A DNA stretch of 64,000 nt from Prevotella sp. UBA2739 (GCA_002353525.1 DEJV01000004.1:9292-73291), one strand, 5' to 3'. Shown: positions 45,638 to 55,023, counted from the stretch's first letter. The notes: generated by a model from the sequence alone, not told the origin. Numbers and translations are program-made.

Positions 45638-46441
45638 ATGGCCAAGAAAGTATTATTCATCAACCAAGAGATAGCTCCTTTCGTTCCTGAAAGCCCAATG
45701 GCAGTGATGGGACGCGATTTGCCACAAGCGGTACAAGAGCAAGGTTTCGAAATCCGCACGTTCATGCCCAAGTGGGGAACCATTAACGAACGCCGTGGGC
45801 AGTTGCACGAGGTGATACGCCTGTCGGGAATGAATCTCATCATCGACGATACCGACCACCCGCTTATTATTAAGGTGGCCTCAATACCCACATCGCGCAT
45901 TCAAGTCTATTTCATCGACAACGACGACTATTTCATGAAGCGCCAGATGGCTGCCGACGAGAGTGGCGAGGAATATCCCGACAATGGCGAGCGTGCCATC
46001 TTCTTTGCTCGTGGCGTGCTCGAGACCGTGAAGAAGCTTGGCTGGAAACCCGACATCATTCAATGCCAGGGATGGATGGCCGGAGTGATACCCTTCTATG
46101 TGAAGACCGCTTATCACGACGAACCGTCGTTTGCCGAGGCAAAGGTGGTCACATCTTTGTTCAACAACACGCTGAAGGGCGATTTTGGCACCAACTTCAA
46201 GAAGTGCGTCAACTTCCGTGAAGCTAAGGCAGAACTGCTCGACAAGTACAACGAAAAGTTTGATTTTACGGAATTAGGCAAGATGGCCATCGACTATTCC
46301 GACGGTGTGGTGGTGGCCGCCGACAATGTGAACGACGAGCTGCTGACATATGCCCGCGACAAACAAATACCCATTCTTAGTGAAGTGGCCGAGAGCTTAG
46401 GCCAGTCATATGGTGATTTCTATAATAAGATAACAGAATAA
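45638..46441 (+). CDS. Stand-alone starch/glycogen synthase N-terminal (GT5) domain
   Basis: A 267-residue protein that matches only the N-terminal Rossmann half of GT5 glycogen synthases (KKVLFINQEIAPFVPE; WKPDIIQCQGWMAGVIPFYVKTAY; FTELGKMAIDYSDGVVVAADNV). The full enzyme has about 480 residues with a C-terminal GT-B half that is absent. The usual ADP-glucose motif K-x-GG-L near residue 15 is replaced by PESPMAVM, so glucosyl transfer is doubtful and a regulatory or binding role is more likely. Its stop overlaps the next ATG (TAATG at 46439). Confidence 0.85.
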   Translation: MAKKVLFINQEIAPFVPESPMAVMGRDLPQAVQEQGFEIRTFMPKWGTINERRGQLHEVIRLSGMNLIIDDTDHPLIIKVASIPTSRIQVYFIDNDDYFMKRQMAADESGEEYPDNGERAIFFARGVLETVKKLGWKPDIIQCQGWMAGVIPFYVKTAYHDEPSFAEAKVVTSLFNNTLKGDFGTNFKKCVNFREAKAELLDKYNEKFDFTELGKMAIDYSDGVVVAADNVNDELLTYARDKQIPILSEVAESLGQSYGDFYNKITE

Positions 46442-47931
46442 TGAAAATGAAATTTGTGGCAGGCCTGGCTTTGATAGTTCTAGGCCTGTCGTCATGTGAT
46501 GACACAACCGACACGATAGGCACATCGCTCACCGACACGATGGACTTTGTGCATATCTCTACCGATACTTTTGATGTGCATTCCCGATCGATTGTTGCCG
46601 ACTCCGTATTGTCGCGTAGCAACATGGGATATTTAGGCAAAATCAAAGATCCGGAGACGGGAGCCTATATTACGGGCGATTTCATGGCTCAGTTCCACAC
46701 ACTCGAAGGCATGGGAGGCTATCTCTTCCCCAAGAAAGATAGCATTGCCAGCAAGATTGACGGTGAGGTGGTGGCCGACTCGTGCGAGATCAGACTCTTC
46801 TACACCTCGTTCTATGGCGACTCATTGGCCACGATGACACTTCGTGTGAACGAGATGGGCAAGCCCATGGAGGAGAATGTGAACTACTACTCGAACTTTG
46901 ACCCGGCCGCCAGGGGCTATCTCCGCGACGGAGGCATCAGCCAGCAAAAGACTTACACGCTGAAGGATTTAACCGTAAGCGACTCGCTGAGGGCTACGAG
47001 CGACTATACGGCCAACATCCGCATCAAGCTCAACGACGAATATACCGATGCCGAGGGTAACACCTACAACAACTACGGCACCTACATCATGCGCAAATAT
47101 TATGAGCATCCCGAGTATTTCGAAGACTCTTATTCGTTTATTCATAAGGTTTGCCCTGGATTCTACTTCCAAAATGTAGGCGGACTGGGTAGCATGGCTT
47201 ATGTAAGCGTATGCCAGCTGAATGTCTATATGCGCTATACGCCGAAGGCCGACACCACCAGCGTGGGCGTCGTCTCGTTTGCCGGTACCGAAGAGGTGTT
47301 GCAAACTACTCACATCGCCAACGACAAAAACACGCTGAGCAAGCTTGTGGCCGACAACTCGTGTACCTATATTAAGAGTCCGGCAGGCATCTTTACCGAG
47401 ATGACATTGCCCGTAGACGAGATTGTGTCCAACCACCAGAACGACACGCTGAACACGGCCAAGATTGTTCTCTCGCGCATCAATAACAATAGCCATACGG
47501 GCTACGAGCTGAACATTCCCAGTTATCTGCTGATGGTGCAAAAGGATAGCCTCTACACCTTCTTCGAGAAGAACAGCTTGCACAACAACAGAACGTCGTT
47601 CCTCGCCTCACGCGACTCATACACCGACAGCTATAGTAATGTGCACTATTACAACACCTATACCTTCCACAACATCTCTAACCTGGTAAGGGCTATGGCC
47701 GAGGCTAAAGAGAATGGTGGCAGCAACTACACAACGTTGCATCCCAATTGGAACAAGGTGGTGCTTGTGCCCGTCAATGTGTCGACCACCCAACCATCGC
47801 AAGGCTCTGTAGCTTACAATAGGATTACGAACGACATGTCGCTGACCAGTACCAGATTGGTGGGTGGCGACGACAACCAGCACGAATCGATTAAGATTAG
47901 TGTGGTGTATAGTAAGTTTAACCCGAAATAA
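46441..47931 (+). CDS. DUF4270 lipoprotein
   Basis: A 496-residue lipoprotein: signal peptide KMKFVAGLALIVLGLSSC with the lipobox Cys near residue 18, then DDTTDTIGTSLTDTMD, the usual start of DUF4270 proteins. Long beta-rich body (TMTLRVNEMGKPMEENVNYYSNFD; TSVGVVSFAGTEEVLQTTHIAND). DUF4270 is confined to Bacteroidetes and has no assigned function; acidic residues after the Cys could direct it to the outer membrane surface. Translationally coupled with the GT5-domain gene. Confidence 0.9.
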   Translation: MKMKFVAGLALIVLGLSSCDDTTDTIGTSLTDTMDFVHISTDTFDVHSRSIVADSVLSRSNMGYLGKIKDPETGAYITGDFMAQFHTLEGMGGYLFPKKDSIASKIDGEVVADSCEIRLFYTSFYGDSLATMTLRVNEMGKPMEENVNYYSNFDPAARGYLRDGGISQQKTYTLKDLTVSDSLRATSDYTANIRIKLNDEYTDAEGNTYNNYGTYIMRKYYEHPEYFEDSYSFIHKVCPGFYFQNVGGLGSMAYVSVCQLNVYMRYTPKADTTSVGVVSFAGTEEVLQTTHIANDKNTLSKLVADNSCTYIKSPAGIFTEMTLPVDEIVSNHQNDTLNTAKIVLSRINNNSHTGYELNIPSYLLMVQKDSLYTFFEKNSLHNNRTSFLASRDSYTDSYSNVHYYNTYTFHNISNLVRAMAEAKENGGSNYTTLHPNWNKVVLVPVNVSTTQPSQGSVAYNRITNDMSLTSTRLVGGDDNQHESIKISVVYSKFNPK

Positions 47932-47939
47932 CAACCGTC

Positions 47940-48068
47940 ATGGCAGATAACTTCCTGGAGCGCCATCGTGAGGAATACGAGAAACGCAAGGCCGACTGGC
48001 TGAGAAAGAAGAAACATCTTCCGGCCAATAGCAGGAAGTTGCAACGGCCCGATGATGAGGCACTATAA
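47940..48068 (+). CDS. Very small (42 aa) basic conserved-type protein
   Basis: ATG at 47940, 8 bp after the DUF4270 stop, opens 42 codons: MADNFLERHREEYEKRKADW and a basic tail (LRKKKHLPANSRKLQRPDDEAL). It is a charged helix with no membrane segment. Similar tiny proteins occur after such genes in Bacteroidales, as I recall, but no function is known. The codon use looks coding and it is well placed in the operon. Confidence 0.65.
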   Translation: MADNFLERHREEYEKRKADWLRKKKHLPANSRKLQRPDDEAL

Positions 48069-48157
48069 AAACAGGGAACTATATACCTGTTGTCCTCGAT
48101 GAACTATACACCTGTCACCCTTGATAACGTTTATTATAAATAAGTATATAAGGAAAA

Positions 48158-48196
48158 GAGCAGAATTGACACGATTCAATTCTGCTCCTTTCTTTG
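48158..48196. terminator. Convergent terminator after the GT5-DUF4270 operon
   Basis: GAGCAGAATTG (48158-48168) pairs with CAATTCTGCTC (48177-48187) over an 8-nt loop, then CTTTCTTTG. A 25-bp direct doublet lies just before it at 48076-48125. Confidence 0.85.
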
Positions 48197-48300
48197 TTGG
48201 TATGCGTCTTACCAAGTTTCTATCTCCATCGCTTTGCATTCAGTTTTCCATAGGAATTGAGCATCACTAGAATGCATGCATAGATTGCCATCAAGTTGAT

Positions 48301-50682
48301 TTACCCAATCACCTTGAATTTTGCAAACTTCAACAATAGCTGCTTGGTGCCGGTGTTTTTAAACTGAACGGTAGCCTTGGTGTTCTCGCCAGTACCCTCA
48401 ACTTTCACAACGGTTCCAACGCCAAAACGCTCATGCTCGATCATGGTGCCTTCGGCCAAGTTGCCGTTAGCCGATGAGGAGGGTGCGGAACTCGTGTTTT
48501 GAATAACAGATGACACTCGCCTCATGTTCCCACCAGCACTCGAAAGTGTTCGCTTAAACCGCTCGGAGAATGGATCAACGGACTTCTCTTCGGTATGTTG
48601 CACTATGCGGGGCTTGGGATCGGCCTTGAATTGCGTGGCTACGGGCCGGTTGTTCTGGTAGCCCGACGAATAACTTGGTTTCCGTGAATAGCTGTTACCT
48701 TCGTCGTAAACCTCAGAGTCGGTCGTCATAAAGTCTGAAGAGATGTCACGGACGAATCGGCTCGGAGCGCTGAATTCCATCTTCCCATAACGCCAACGGC
48801 TTTTGGCACAGGTCATAAAGCAATGTTTCTCGGCACGCGTGATGGCTACATAGAGCAAGCGTCGTTCCTCTTCCAACTCGCGTTTGCTATTGGTGCTCAA
48901 CGGACTTGGGAAGATGTTCTCCTCCAAACCTACAATAAACACCGTGGGGAACTCCAGTCCCTTAGCGCTATGGATGGTCATCAACGAGACGCGGCTTTGT
49001 TCCTCGCCATCGTTACTGTCCAAATCGGTCAGCAACGACACCTCTTGCAAGAAGTCAGAAAGCGACACCTCGTTTTCCCTGCCCTCTTCTCTCCTACTCT
49101 CCACAAAGTCGGAAATGCCGTTAAGAAACTCTTCCAGGTTCTCTTGTCGTGAAATGCTCTCTGGTGTTTTATCCGAATAAATGTCGGCACTAATGCCACT
49201 TTTCATAATGATGTGATGGCCGAGCACATAAGCGTCGGTATCGTTGAATTGAGAGATAAAACCCTCTATCAACTCACGAAAAGCAGATATCTTGTTCAGA
49301 GTGCCGGCATTGAGTTTCAACCCATATTGCAACGGTGATTGCATCACGCTCCATAGGCTCACCCCATATTGTGTGGCGGCCGCGGTGATTTTAGCTACGG
49401 TTGTGTCGCCGATACCCCTTGCCGGATAGTTCACGATGCGCTTCAACGCCTCTTCGTCGTTAGGATTAGCCACCAAGCGGAAGTAAGCAATCACGTCTTT
49501 TATCTCTTTCCGCTGGTAGAAGCTCAGACCGCCATAGATGCGATAAGGGATTCCTTCTTTGCGCATGGCCTCCTCGAAGATTCGGCTTTGGGCGTTGGTC
49601 CGATAAAGAATGGCAAAATCATGATAGTCGGCATGCTCTTTGCGCTTAATGCGGCTGATCTCATGACAAACCACCATGGCCTCTTCTTTGTCGCTATATG
49701 TTTGCTTGAATACCACTTTCTCGCCCTGCTCGTTCTTGCTATAGACATCTTTCGGTATCTGTCGCTCGTTCTTATGAATCAACGAGTTGGCCGCCTGAAC
49801 TATGAGCTGGGTACTACGATAGTTTTGTTCCAGCTTGAAGAGCTGGCATCCTTTGTATAACTGCTGGAAATCAAGGATATTATCAATATTTGCTCCACGA
49901 AAACCGTAAATGCTTTGTGCGTCGTCGCCTACCACGCAAACACGCTGGTGGTCTTTGGTGATTTGCCATACAATGCGTTGTTGCACCGAGTTGGTGTCCT
50001 GGTACTCATCCACCAACACGAATTGGAATTTCTTGGCATATTTCAGTCGCACCTCATCGTTGTTCTCGAACAACACAAAGGTGTTCACCAGCAAGTCATC
50101 AAAGTCCATCGCATTCGCCTGCTTGCATCGCATGCAATACGTGTCGTAAATTTGACTCATGGCTGGCATCTTGCTCTCCACATCGCGTTGGATGAGCTGG
50201 TTGTTATGGGCATAATCCATGGGCAGTATCAGGTGGTTTTTGGCCATGCTGATACGGTTATGCACGGTTGCAGGCTTATACACTTTGTCGTCGAGTTTCA
50301 TCTCCTTGATGATACTCTTCACCAACGAGCGTGAGTCGCTTTCATCATAGATCGTGTAGTTGGCGTTATATCCTATCCGCTCGGCTTCTACCCTAAGAAT
50401 CTTCGAAAACACCGAGTGGAATGTTCCCATGTGTATGTGTCGTGCCTTATCGTCACCTATCAGCTTGCCAATACGCGTTTTCATCTCGTTGGCAGCCTTG
50501 TTGGTAAAGGTAAGAGCCAGTATGTTCCAGGGATACAAGCCGCATTCGGTCAACAAATAGGCAATCTTGTAAGTCAGCACGCGTGTCTTACCCGATCCGG
50601 CACCAGCAATCACCAGCGATGGCCCGTCGTTATAGACAACGGCGTTGCGTTGGCTTTCATTCAGATGTTCCAGCAGATTCAT
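48301..50682 (-). CDS. pcrA: UvrD/PcrA-type DNA helicase
   Basis: A 793-residue superfamily-1 helicase. Motif I is SLVIAGAGSGKTRVLTYKIAYLL, motif Ia LALTFTNKAANEMKTRI, motif II VLVDEYQDTN, motif III VVGDDAQSIYGFRGA, motif IV LEQNYRS, motif V VSLMTIHSAKGLEFPTVFIVG and motif VI EEERRLLYVAITRAEKH. The C-terminal tail carries a tudor-like segment (EGTMIEHERFGVGTVVKVEG), as in PcrA. The start overlaps the mtgA stop (TAATG). It is likely the main repair/replication-restart helicase. Confidence 0.95.
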   Translation of the reverse strand: MNLLEHLNESQRNAVVYNDGPSLVIAGAGSGKTRVLTYKIAYLLTECGLYPWNILALTFTNKAANEMKTRIGKLIGDDKARHIHMGTFHSVFSKILRVEAERIGYNANYTIYDESDSRSLVKSIIKEMKLDDKVYKPATVHNRISMAKNHLILPMDYAHNNQLIQRDVESKMPAMSQIYDTYCMRCKQANAMDFDDLLVNTFVLFENNDEVRLKYAKKFQFVLVDEYQDTNSVQQRIVWQITKDHQRVCVVGDDAQSIYGFRGANIDNILDFQQLYKGCQLFKLEQNYRSTQLIVQAANSLIHKNERQIPKDVYSKNEQGEKVVFKQTYSDKEEAMVVCHEISRIKRKEHADYHDFAILYRTNAQSRIFEEAMRKEGIPYRIYGGLSFYQRKEIKDVIAYFRLVANPNDEEALKRIVNYPARGIGDTTVAKITAAATQYGVSLWSVMQSPLQYGLKLNAGTLNKISAFRELIEGFISQFNDTDAYVLGHHIIMKSGISADIYSDKTPESISRQENLEEFLNGISDFVESRREEGRENEVSLSDFLQEVSLLTDLDSNDGEEQSRVSLMTIHSAKGLEFPTVFIVGLEENIFPSPLSTNSKRELEEERRLLYVAITRAEKHCFMTCAKSRWRYGKMEFSAPSRFVRDISSDFMTTDSEVYDEGNSYSRKPSYSSGYQNNRPVATQFKADPKPRIVQHTEEKSVDPFSERFKRTLSSAGGNMRRVSSVIQNTSSAPSSSANGNLAEGTMIEHERFGVGTVVKVEGTGENTKATVQFKNTGTKQLLLKFAKFKVIG

Positions 50683-51431
50683 TACTGTTTATTCTTATAT
50701 ACACCGCCCGCGACGGTATTCGGATTGATGTCCTCTCCTTCTTTTGGGAATGAGGGGATAAACTTCATTTCATGTTCTATTTTCGACTGGCGTTTCCGCA
50801 TATACGAGCCAGGATTCTTTGATGAGTAGACACGCGGATTAGGTAAGGTGGCAGCAATAAGCGCACACTCCGCACGACTCAGATCCTTCGCTTTCTTGTC
50901 GAAATGATACTCGGCCACGGCATCGACACCATAGATGCCATTGCCCATCTCGATAGAGTTGAGATAAACTTCCATAATGCGCTGCTTGCTCCACATGAGT
51001 TCTATCAAGGCGGTGAAGTAAACCTCAAATCCCTTTCGCACCCATGAGCGCCCTGGCCATAGGAATACGTTCTTAGCAGTTTGTTGCGAGATGGTGCTGG
51101 CTCCTAGTTTGCGTTTGCCCCCTTTCATATTTCGCTTGGCCGCTTTCTCGATGGCATCGTAGTCGAAACCATGATGCAATAGGAAACGTTGGTCCTCGCT
51201 GGCCATGACGGCAACAGGCATGTGGGGCGAGATGCTACTCATGGGCACCCAGTGATGATGCCAAAGAATGCTTCCCCCCTCGTTCAGATGCTCCACACTA
51301 CGGATAAACATAAGTGGTGTGGCATAGACAGGAACAAAACGATACGCCACAACAGCGAGGATCGTTGAGCCGAAAAAGGCTGCCAATGTCCATCGGATGA
51401 TGTGGCGTATCTTCTTAATAATGTAGTTCAA
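50682..51431 (-). CDS. mtgA: Monofunctional peptidoglycan glycosyltransferase
   Basis: MtgA polymerises lipid II into glycan strands. The 249-residue protein has one N-terminal helix (IIRWTLAAFFGSTILAVVAYRF) and the GT51 domain: VMASEDQRFLLHHGFD (catalytic Glu), GASTISQQTAKNVFLWPGRSWVRKGFE, MWSKQRIMEVYLNSIEMGNGIYGVDAVAEYHF and SRAECALIAATLPNP. No penicillin-binding transpeptidase follows. Start codon and signal-anchor are normal. Directly upstream of pcrA in the same operon. Confidence 0.95.
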   Translation of the reverse strand: MNYIIKKIRHIIRWTLAAFFGSTILAVVAYRFVPVYATPLMFIRSVEHLNEGGSILWHHHWVPMSSISPHMPVAVMASEDQRFLLHHGFDYDAIEKAAKRNMKGGKRKLGASTISQQTAKNVFLWPGRSWVRKGFEVYFTALIELMWSKQRIMEVYLNSIEMGNGIYGVDAVAEYHFDKKAKDLSRAECALIAATLPNPRVYSSKNPGSYMRKRQSKIEHEMKFIPSFPKEGEDINPNTVAGGVYKNKQ

Positions 51432-51486
51432 TTGCTAATCTTCAATACTAATTTCTTAATATCAGTTGCAAATGATAAGTGGTTGA

Positions 51487-52161
51487 TTACTGGAGTGTAC
51501 CGGCGTTAGCGGCATCAATCATAGCCTGGCTGGCATACATGTAAACCTCTACACGGCGGTTCTGCTGACGACCGGCAGCTGTTGAGTTGTCAGCAACAGG
51601 ATTCGACGAACCGAAACCAGTAACGTTCTTGAACTGGCTGCTGGGCACACCGCACTGAGTCAGATAGGTAGCTACAGACTGGGCACGATTCTGGCTCAAC
51701 GGATTGTTGATAGCGTCGTTACCAGTAGAATCGGTATAGCCCTGGATGTCAACAGCCAGCTGAGGATCGCTCTTCAGCACGTTGGCAAAGTTAGAGAGCT
51801 CAGCCTTCGACGAAGCGTTCAGAGTAGCCTTGTTGGTAGCAAAGAGGATACCGCTGTCGAAAGTAACCTTCACGGCCTTCAGACCGTTAGCGTCGGTGAT
51901 TTCCTCAACCTTGGCATTCTCAAGAGCCTGAGCCCTAGCCTTCACCTTATCCATGTGCTTGCCAATCAGCGCACCAGCACCAGCACCTACAGCACCACCA
52001 ACGGCAGCACCAACGGCTGTGTTACCAGCAATCTTACCGATAATAGCACCGAGCAGAGCGCCGCCGCCAGTTCCGATAAGTGCACCATTCTTCGTGGCCG
52101 AGCCACAACTTACGATCATTGCGAGACACATACCAAGTGTCATCAATTTCATTTTTTTCAT
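51487..52161 (-). CDS. OmpA-family outer-membrane lipoprotein with glycine-zipper
   Basis: A 224-residue lipoprotein. Signal peptide and lipobox are MKKMKLMTLGMCLAMIVSCG; then a Gly/Ala-zipper region (TGGGALLGAIIGKIAGNTAVGAAVGGAVGAG, read over about 30-60) that packs into the outer membrane; a short helical linker; and the OmpA/MotB domain (GILFATNKATLNASSKAELSNF; VDIQGYTDSTGNDAINNPLSQNRAQSVATYL; GFGSSNPVADNSTAAGRQQNRRVEVYM), which binds peptidoglycan. A 42-aa-like neighbour is absent. Its TACCTTTG element lies 47 bp upstream. Confidence 0.93.
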   Translation of the reverse strand: MKKMKLMTLGMCLAMIVSCGSATKNGALIGTGGGALLGAIIGKIAGNTAVGAAVGGAVGAGAGALIGKHMDKVKARAQALENAKVEEITDANGLKAVKVTFDSGILFATNKATLNASSKAELSNFANVLKSDPQLAVDIQGYTDSTGNDAINNPLSQNRAQSVATYLTQCGVPSSQFKNVTGFGSSNPVADNSTAAGRQQNRRVEVYMYASQAMIDAANAGTLQ

Positions 52162-52207
52162 ACTTGTTTATTTTTTGGTTTGGTAATAAAATTATCAATC
52201 ATTGGTA

Positions 52208-52215
52208 CAAAGGTA
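52208..52215 (-). promoter_or_regulatory. -7 element for the OmpA-lipoprotein gene
   Basis: TACCTTTG on the minus strand, 46 bp before the ATG at 52161; divergent from the proS promoter. Confidence 0.6.
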
Positions 52216-52258
52216 CTCTTTTTTTCTACATATTCGTCTTTTTCCCAACATTTTTTTG

Positions 52259-52266
52259 TAATTTTG
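52259..52266 (+). promoter_or_regulatory. -7 element for proS
   Basis: TAATTTTG fits TAnnTTTG, about 105 bp before the proS ATG. Confidence 0.5.
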
Positions 52267-52370
52267 CGGCAAATTTAGACAAATATCGTTATTTTGACGA
52301 CGGGATTTTCCTAAAACCGAATATGGATTTCCCTAAAACTTGACAAATATCAAAACAGATAACAAAATTT

Positions 52371-53849
52371 ATGGCAAAAGAACTGAAAGAAATGACCAAG
52401 CGTGCCGACAACTATAGTCAGTGGTACAACGACTTGGTGGTAAAGGCCGACCTTGCTGAGCAGTCGGCAGTTCGTGGTTGTATGGTCATCAAACCTTACG
52501 GCTACGCTATTTGGGAAAAAATGCAACATCAACTCGACCAGATGTTTAAGGAGACGGGTGCTCAGAACGCTTACTTCCCCCTGCTCATTCCAAAATCGTT
52601 CCTCTCGCGAGAGGCCGAACACGTGGAAGGCTTTGCCAAAGAGTGTGCCGTGGTGACTCACTACCGTCTGCGCGCCAAAGAGGATAAGAGCGGCGTTGAG
52701 GTTGATCCTGCCGCTAAACTTGAGGAAGAGCTTATCGTTCGTCCCACCAGCGAGACCATTATCTGGAACACATATAAGAACTGGATTCACTCATGGCGCG
52801 ACCTGCCCCTGATGTGCAACCAATGGTGCAACGTCATGCGTTGGGAAATGCGCACTCGCCCCTTCTTGCGCACCTCCGAGTTCCTGTGGCAAGAGGGACA
52901 TACGGCTCATGCCACCCGCGAAGAAGCCGAAGAGGAAGCAAAGAAGATGCTGAAGGTATATGCCAAATTTGCCGAGGAATGGATGGCTGTGCCCGTGGTG
53001 CAGGGCGTGAAGAGCGAGACCGAGCGTTTTGCCGGTGCGCTTGACACCTATACCATCGAGGCCATGATGCAAGACGGCAAAGCCCTCCAAAGCGGCACAT
53101 CGCACTTCCTTGGTCAGAACTTTGCCAAGGCTTTCGAGGTTACCTATTTAAATAAGGAGAACAAGCCCGAGTATGTGTGGGCCACATCATGGGGAGTTTC
53201 CACCCGACTCATCGGTGCTCTTATCATGACTCATTCCGACGACAACGGTCTCGTGCTGCCTCCACGTCTGGCTCCTATCCAGGTGGTCATCGTGCCCATC
53301 TCGAAGGGTGACGACCTCAAGCATATCACCGAACGTCTCACACCAGTTATTGATGAGTTGCGCAAGGCAGACATCAGCGTGAAGTACGACGATTCCGACA
53401 ACAAGCGTCCGGGATTCAAGTTCGCCGACTACGAGCTGAAGGGTGTTCCCGTGCGTCTTGTCATGGGTGCCCGCGATCTGGAGAACGGCACCATTGAGGT
53501 GATGCGCCGCGACACACTCGAGAAAGAGACTCGCCCCATTGAAGGTATTGTAGAGTATGTAGAGCAATTGCTCGAAGATATTCAGAAGAACATATTCGAG
53601 AAAGCCAAGGCCTACCGCGATGCCCGTATCTACGAGTGCGACAATTACGAGGAGTTCAAGGAGCGCGTGAAAGACGGTGGTTTCTTCCTCTGTCATTGGG
53701 ACGGAACGGCCGAGACCGAGGCCCGCATCAAGGAAGAGACACAAGCCACCATTCGTTGTGTGCCCTTCGGTGTAGAGCAGACTCCCGGCGTAGACATGGT
53801 AACAGGCAAGCCTTCAAAGGCAAGAGTTATCATTGCACGAAGCTATTAA
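52371..53849 (+). CDS. proS: Prolyl-tRNA synthetase (eukaryote/archaeal-like type)
   Basis: The 492-residue class II enzyme has the type that lacks the bacterial editing insertion: motif 1 around [30 protein letters not shown], motif 2 [24 protein letters not shown], motif 3 [28 protein letters not shown], then the anticodon-binding domain and a C-terminal zinc-like region ([30 protein letters not shown]). A terminator and repeat array B follow. Confidence 0.96.
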   Translation: MAKELKEMTKRADNYSQWYNDLVVKADLAEQSAVRGCMVIKPYGYAIWEKMQHQLDQMFKETGAQNAYFPLLIPKSFLSREAEHVEGFAKECAVVTHYRLRAKEDKSGVEVDPAAKLEEELIVRPTSETIIWNTYKNWIHSWRDLPLMCNQWCNVMRWEMRTRPFLRTSEFLWQEGHTAHATREEAEEEAKKMLKVYAKFAEEWMAVPVVQGVKSETERFAGALDTYTIEAMMQDGKALQSGTSHFLGQNFAKAFEVTYLNKENKPEYVWATSWGVSTRLIGALIMTHSDDNGLVLPPRLAPIQVVIVPISKGDDLKHITERLTPVIDELRKADISVKYDDSDNKRPGFKFADYELKGVPVRLVMGARDLENGTIEVMRRDTLEKETRPIEGIVEYVEQLLEDIQKNIFEKAKAYRDARIYECDNYEEFKERVKDGGFFLCHWDGTAETEARIKEETQATIRCVPFGVEQTPGVDMVTGKPSKARVIIARSY

Positions 53850-53859
53850 AAACAAATAT

Positions 53860-53900
53860 ATCCGCAGACTTCAACGTTTAGGAGTCTGCGGATTTTTTTG
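53860..53900 (+). terminator. proS terminator
   Basis: ATCCGCAGACT (53860-53870) pairs with AGTCTGCGGAT (53883-53893), followed by TTTTTT. Confidence 0.92.
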
Positions 53901-53930
53901 TCGATTCCGTTAGAAAAGTGGGGCCATACT

Positions 53931-54122
53931 ATTACGTTAGCAAATATGCCTTTTACGTTAGCTAAATATGTCTTTTGGAATGCGTAAATATGCTTTTTAC
54001 AACATGTAAATGTGTCCTTTAGATTCATAGAGATGCCTTCCTGTTTTTTAGAGTAGTCTTTTGTATATTCAGAGTAGCCTTTTAGATTCTTAGAGTAGCC
54101 TTCTAGGTTTTTAGAACAGCGT
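53931..54122. repeat. Array B: 21-22 bp tandem repeats, nine units
   Basis: Markers (G of the GYCTTT core) fall at 53948, 53970, 53992, 54014, 54035, 54056, 54077, 54098 and 54119: spacings 22, 22, 22, then 21 five times. Units drift from GTAAATATGCTTTTTAC to TTAGAGTAGCCTTCTAG. The last units match those of array A after kdsB (AGAGTAGCCTTCTA). Confidence 0.9.
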
Positions 54123-54270
54123 TTGAGAGAAATAACCTTGTCATTTTGTTTGGTTCAAAAATGGGTCGTAGCATGCATATATATATATAATAAGGTGGAA
54201 GAAACAAAGCATAAAAAGCCCCGAAAACGACTTTCTGCGGACGATGTTTGAATAAAAAATACAAAAATCC

Positions 54271-54301
54271 TTTGCAAATTCAAGAAATTGTAGTAACTTT
54301 G
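54271..54301 (+). promoter_or_regulatory. Promoter of the rplU-rpmA operon
   Basis: TTTG (54271-54274), 19 bp, TAACTTTG (54294-54301); full consensus match about 90 bp before the rplU ATG. Confidence 0.85.
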
Positions 54302-54302
54302 C

Positions 54303-54355
54303 GCCCGATTTAGTCTGTCCGGGCTCAAAGAAGTATGTGCACGGTGCGCATCGCC
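54303..54355 (+). promoter_or_regulatory. rplU leader hairpins
   Basis: The leader holds two possible stems: GCCCG (54303-54307) with CGGGC (54320-54324), and ATGTGCAC with GTGCGCAT near 54332-54348. Leader regulation of ribosomal operons is common; here no known L21 leader motif could be matched. Confidence 0.4.
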
Positions 54356-54389
54356 TGGCAGAAAAAACCCGTTTTACAATCAAAAATAA

Positions 54390-54707
54390 ATGTACGCAAT
54401 TGTAGAAATTAACGGTCAGCAGTTCAAGGTAGAGCAAGGACAAAAGCTCTTCGTCAACCGCATTAAGGATGCAGAGGCTGGCAAGACTGTTGAATTTGAG
54501 AAAGTGCTCCTCGTAGACGTTGACGGAGCAGTAACGGTAGGTGCACCAACCGTAGAGGGTGCAAAAGTAGTATGTGAGGTAGTGAACCCACTCGTAAAGG
54601 GTGAGAAGGTTATCGTGTTCAAGATGAAGCGCCGCAAGGACTTCCGCAAGAAGAACGGTCACCGCCAGCAGTTCACTCAGGTAGAAGTTAAATCAGTAAT
54701 CGCTTAA
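54390..54707 (+). CDS. rplU: 50S ribosomal protein L21
   Basis: A 105-residue L21 with the standard start [24 protein letters not shown] and the conserved [20 protein letters not shown] end. L21 binds domain IV of 23S rRNA and pairs with L27 in nearly all bacteria, as here, with 18 bp between the genes. It is the first gene after the rRNA-type promoter. Confidence 0.98.
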   Translation: MYAIVEINGQQFKVEQGQKLFVNRIKDAEAGKTVEFEKVLLVDVDGAVTVGAPTVEGAKVVCEVVNPLVKGEKVIVFKMKRRKDFRKKNGHRQQFTQVEVKSVIA

Positions 54708-54725
54708 AGAAAAGGAGGACTAAGA

Positions 54726-54989
54726 ATGGCTCATAAAAAAGGTGTCGGTAGTTCGAAGAACGGACGCGAATCAGCAGCTCAGCGACTTGGTATTAAGATT
54801 TTCGGCGGTCAGAAGTGCATTGCAGGCAACATCATCGTTCGCCAGCGCGGCACAAAGCACAACCCTGGCAAGAATGTTGCCATCGGTAAGGATGATACGC
54901 TGTATGCTCTCGTAGACGGTACGGTGGAGTTCCACAAGGGACGTTATGACAAGAGCGTAGTAAACGTCATTCCCGAGGCTGAAGCCTAA
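54726..54989 (+). CDS. rpmA: 50S ribosomal protein L27
   Basis: An 87-residue L27 beginning [29 protein letters not shown], the conserved N-terminus that reaches the peptidyl-transferase centre. There is no Firmicutes-like cleaved leader. The GGAGG-like AAGGAGG (54712-54718) before the ATG is one of the few Shine-Dalgarno-like stretches in this window. Ends before a hairpin terminator. Confidence 0.98.
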   Translation: MAHKKGVGSSKNGRESAAQRLGIKIFGGQKCIAGNIIVRQRGTKHNPGKNVAIGKDDTLYALVDGTVEFHKGRYDKSVVNVIPEAEA

Positions 54990-55023
54990 ATAATTATTAA
55001 AAAAACTATTCCAAACAAACAAC

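Noticed and set aside
45638..46441. Frameshifted full-length glycogen synthase
   Set aside because: The next gene starts in a TAATG overlap and is a DUF4270 lipoprotein; no C-terminal GT-B motifs are seen in any frame downstream.
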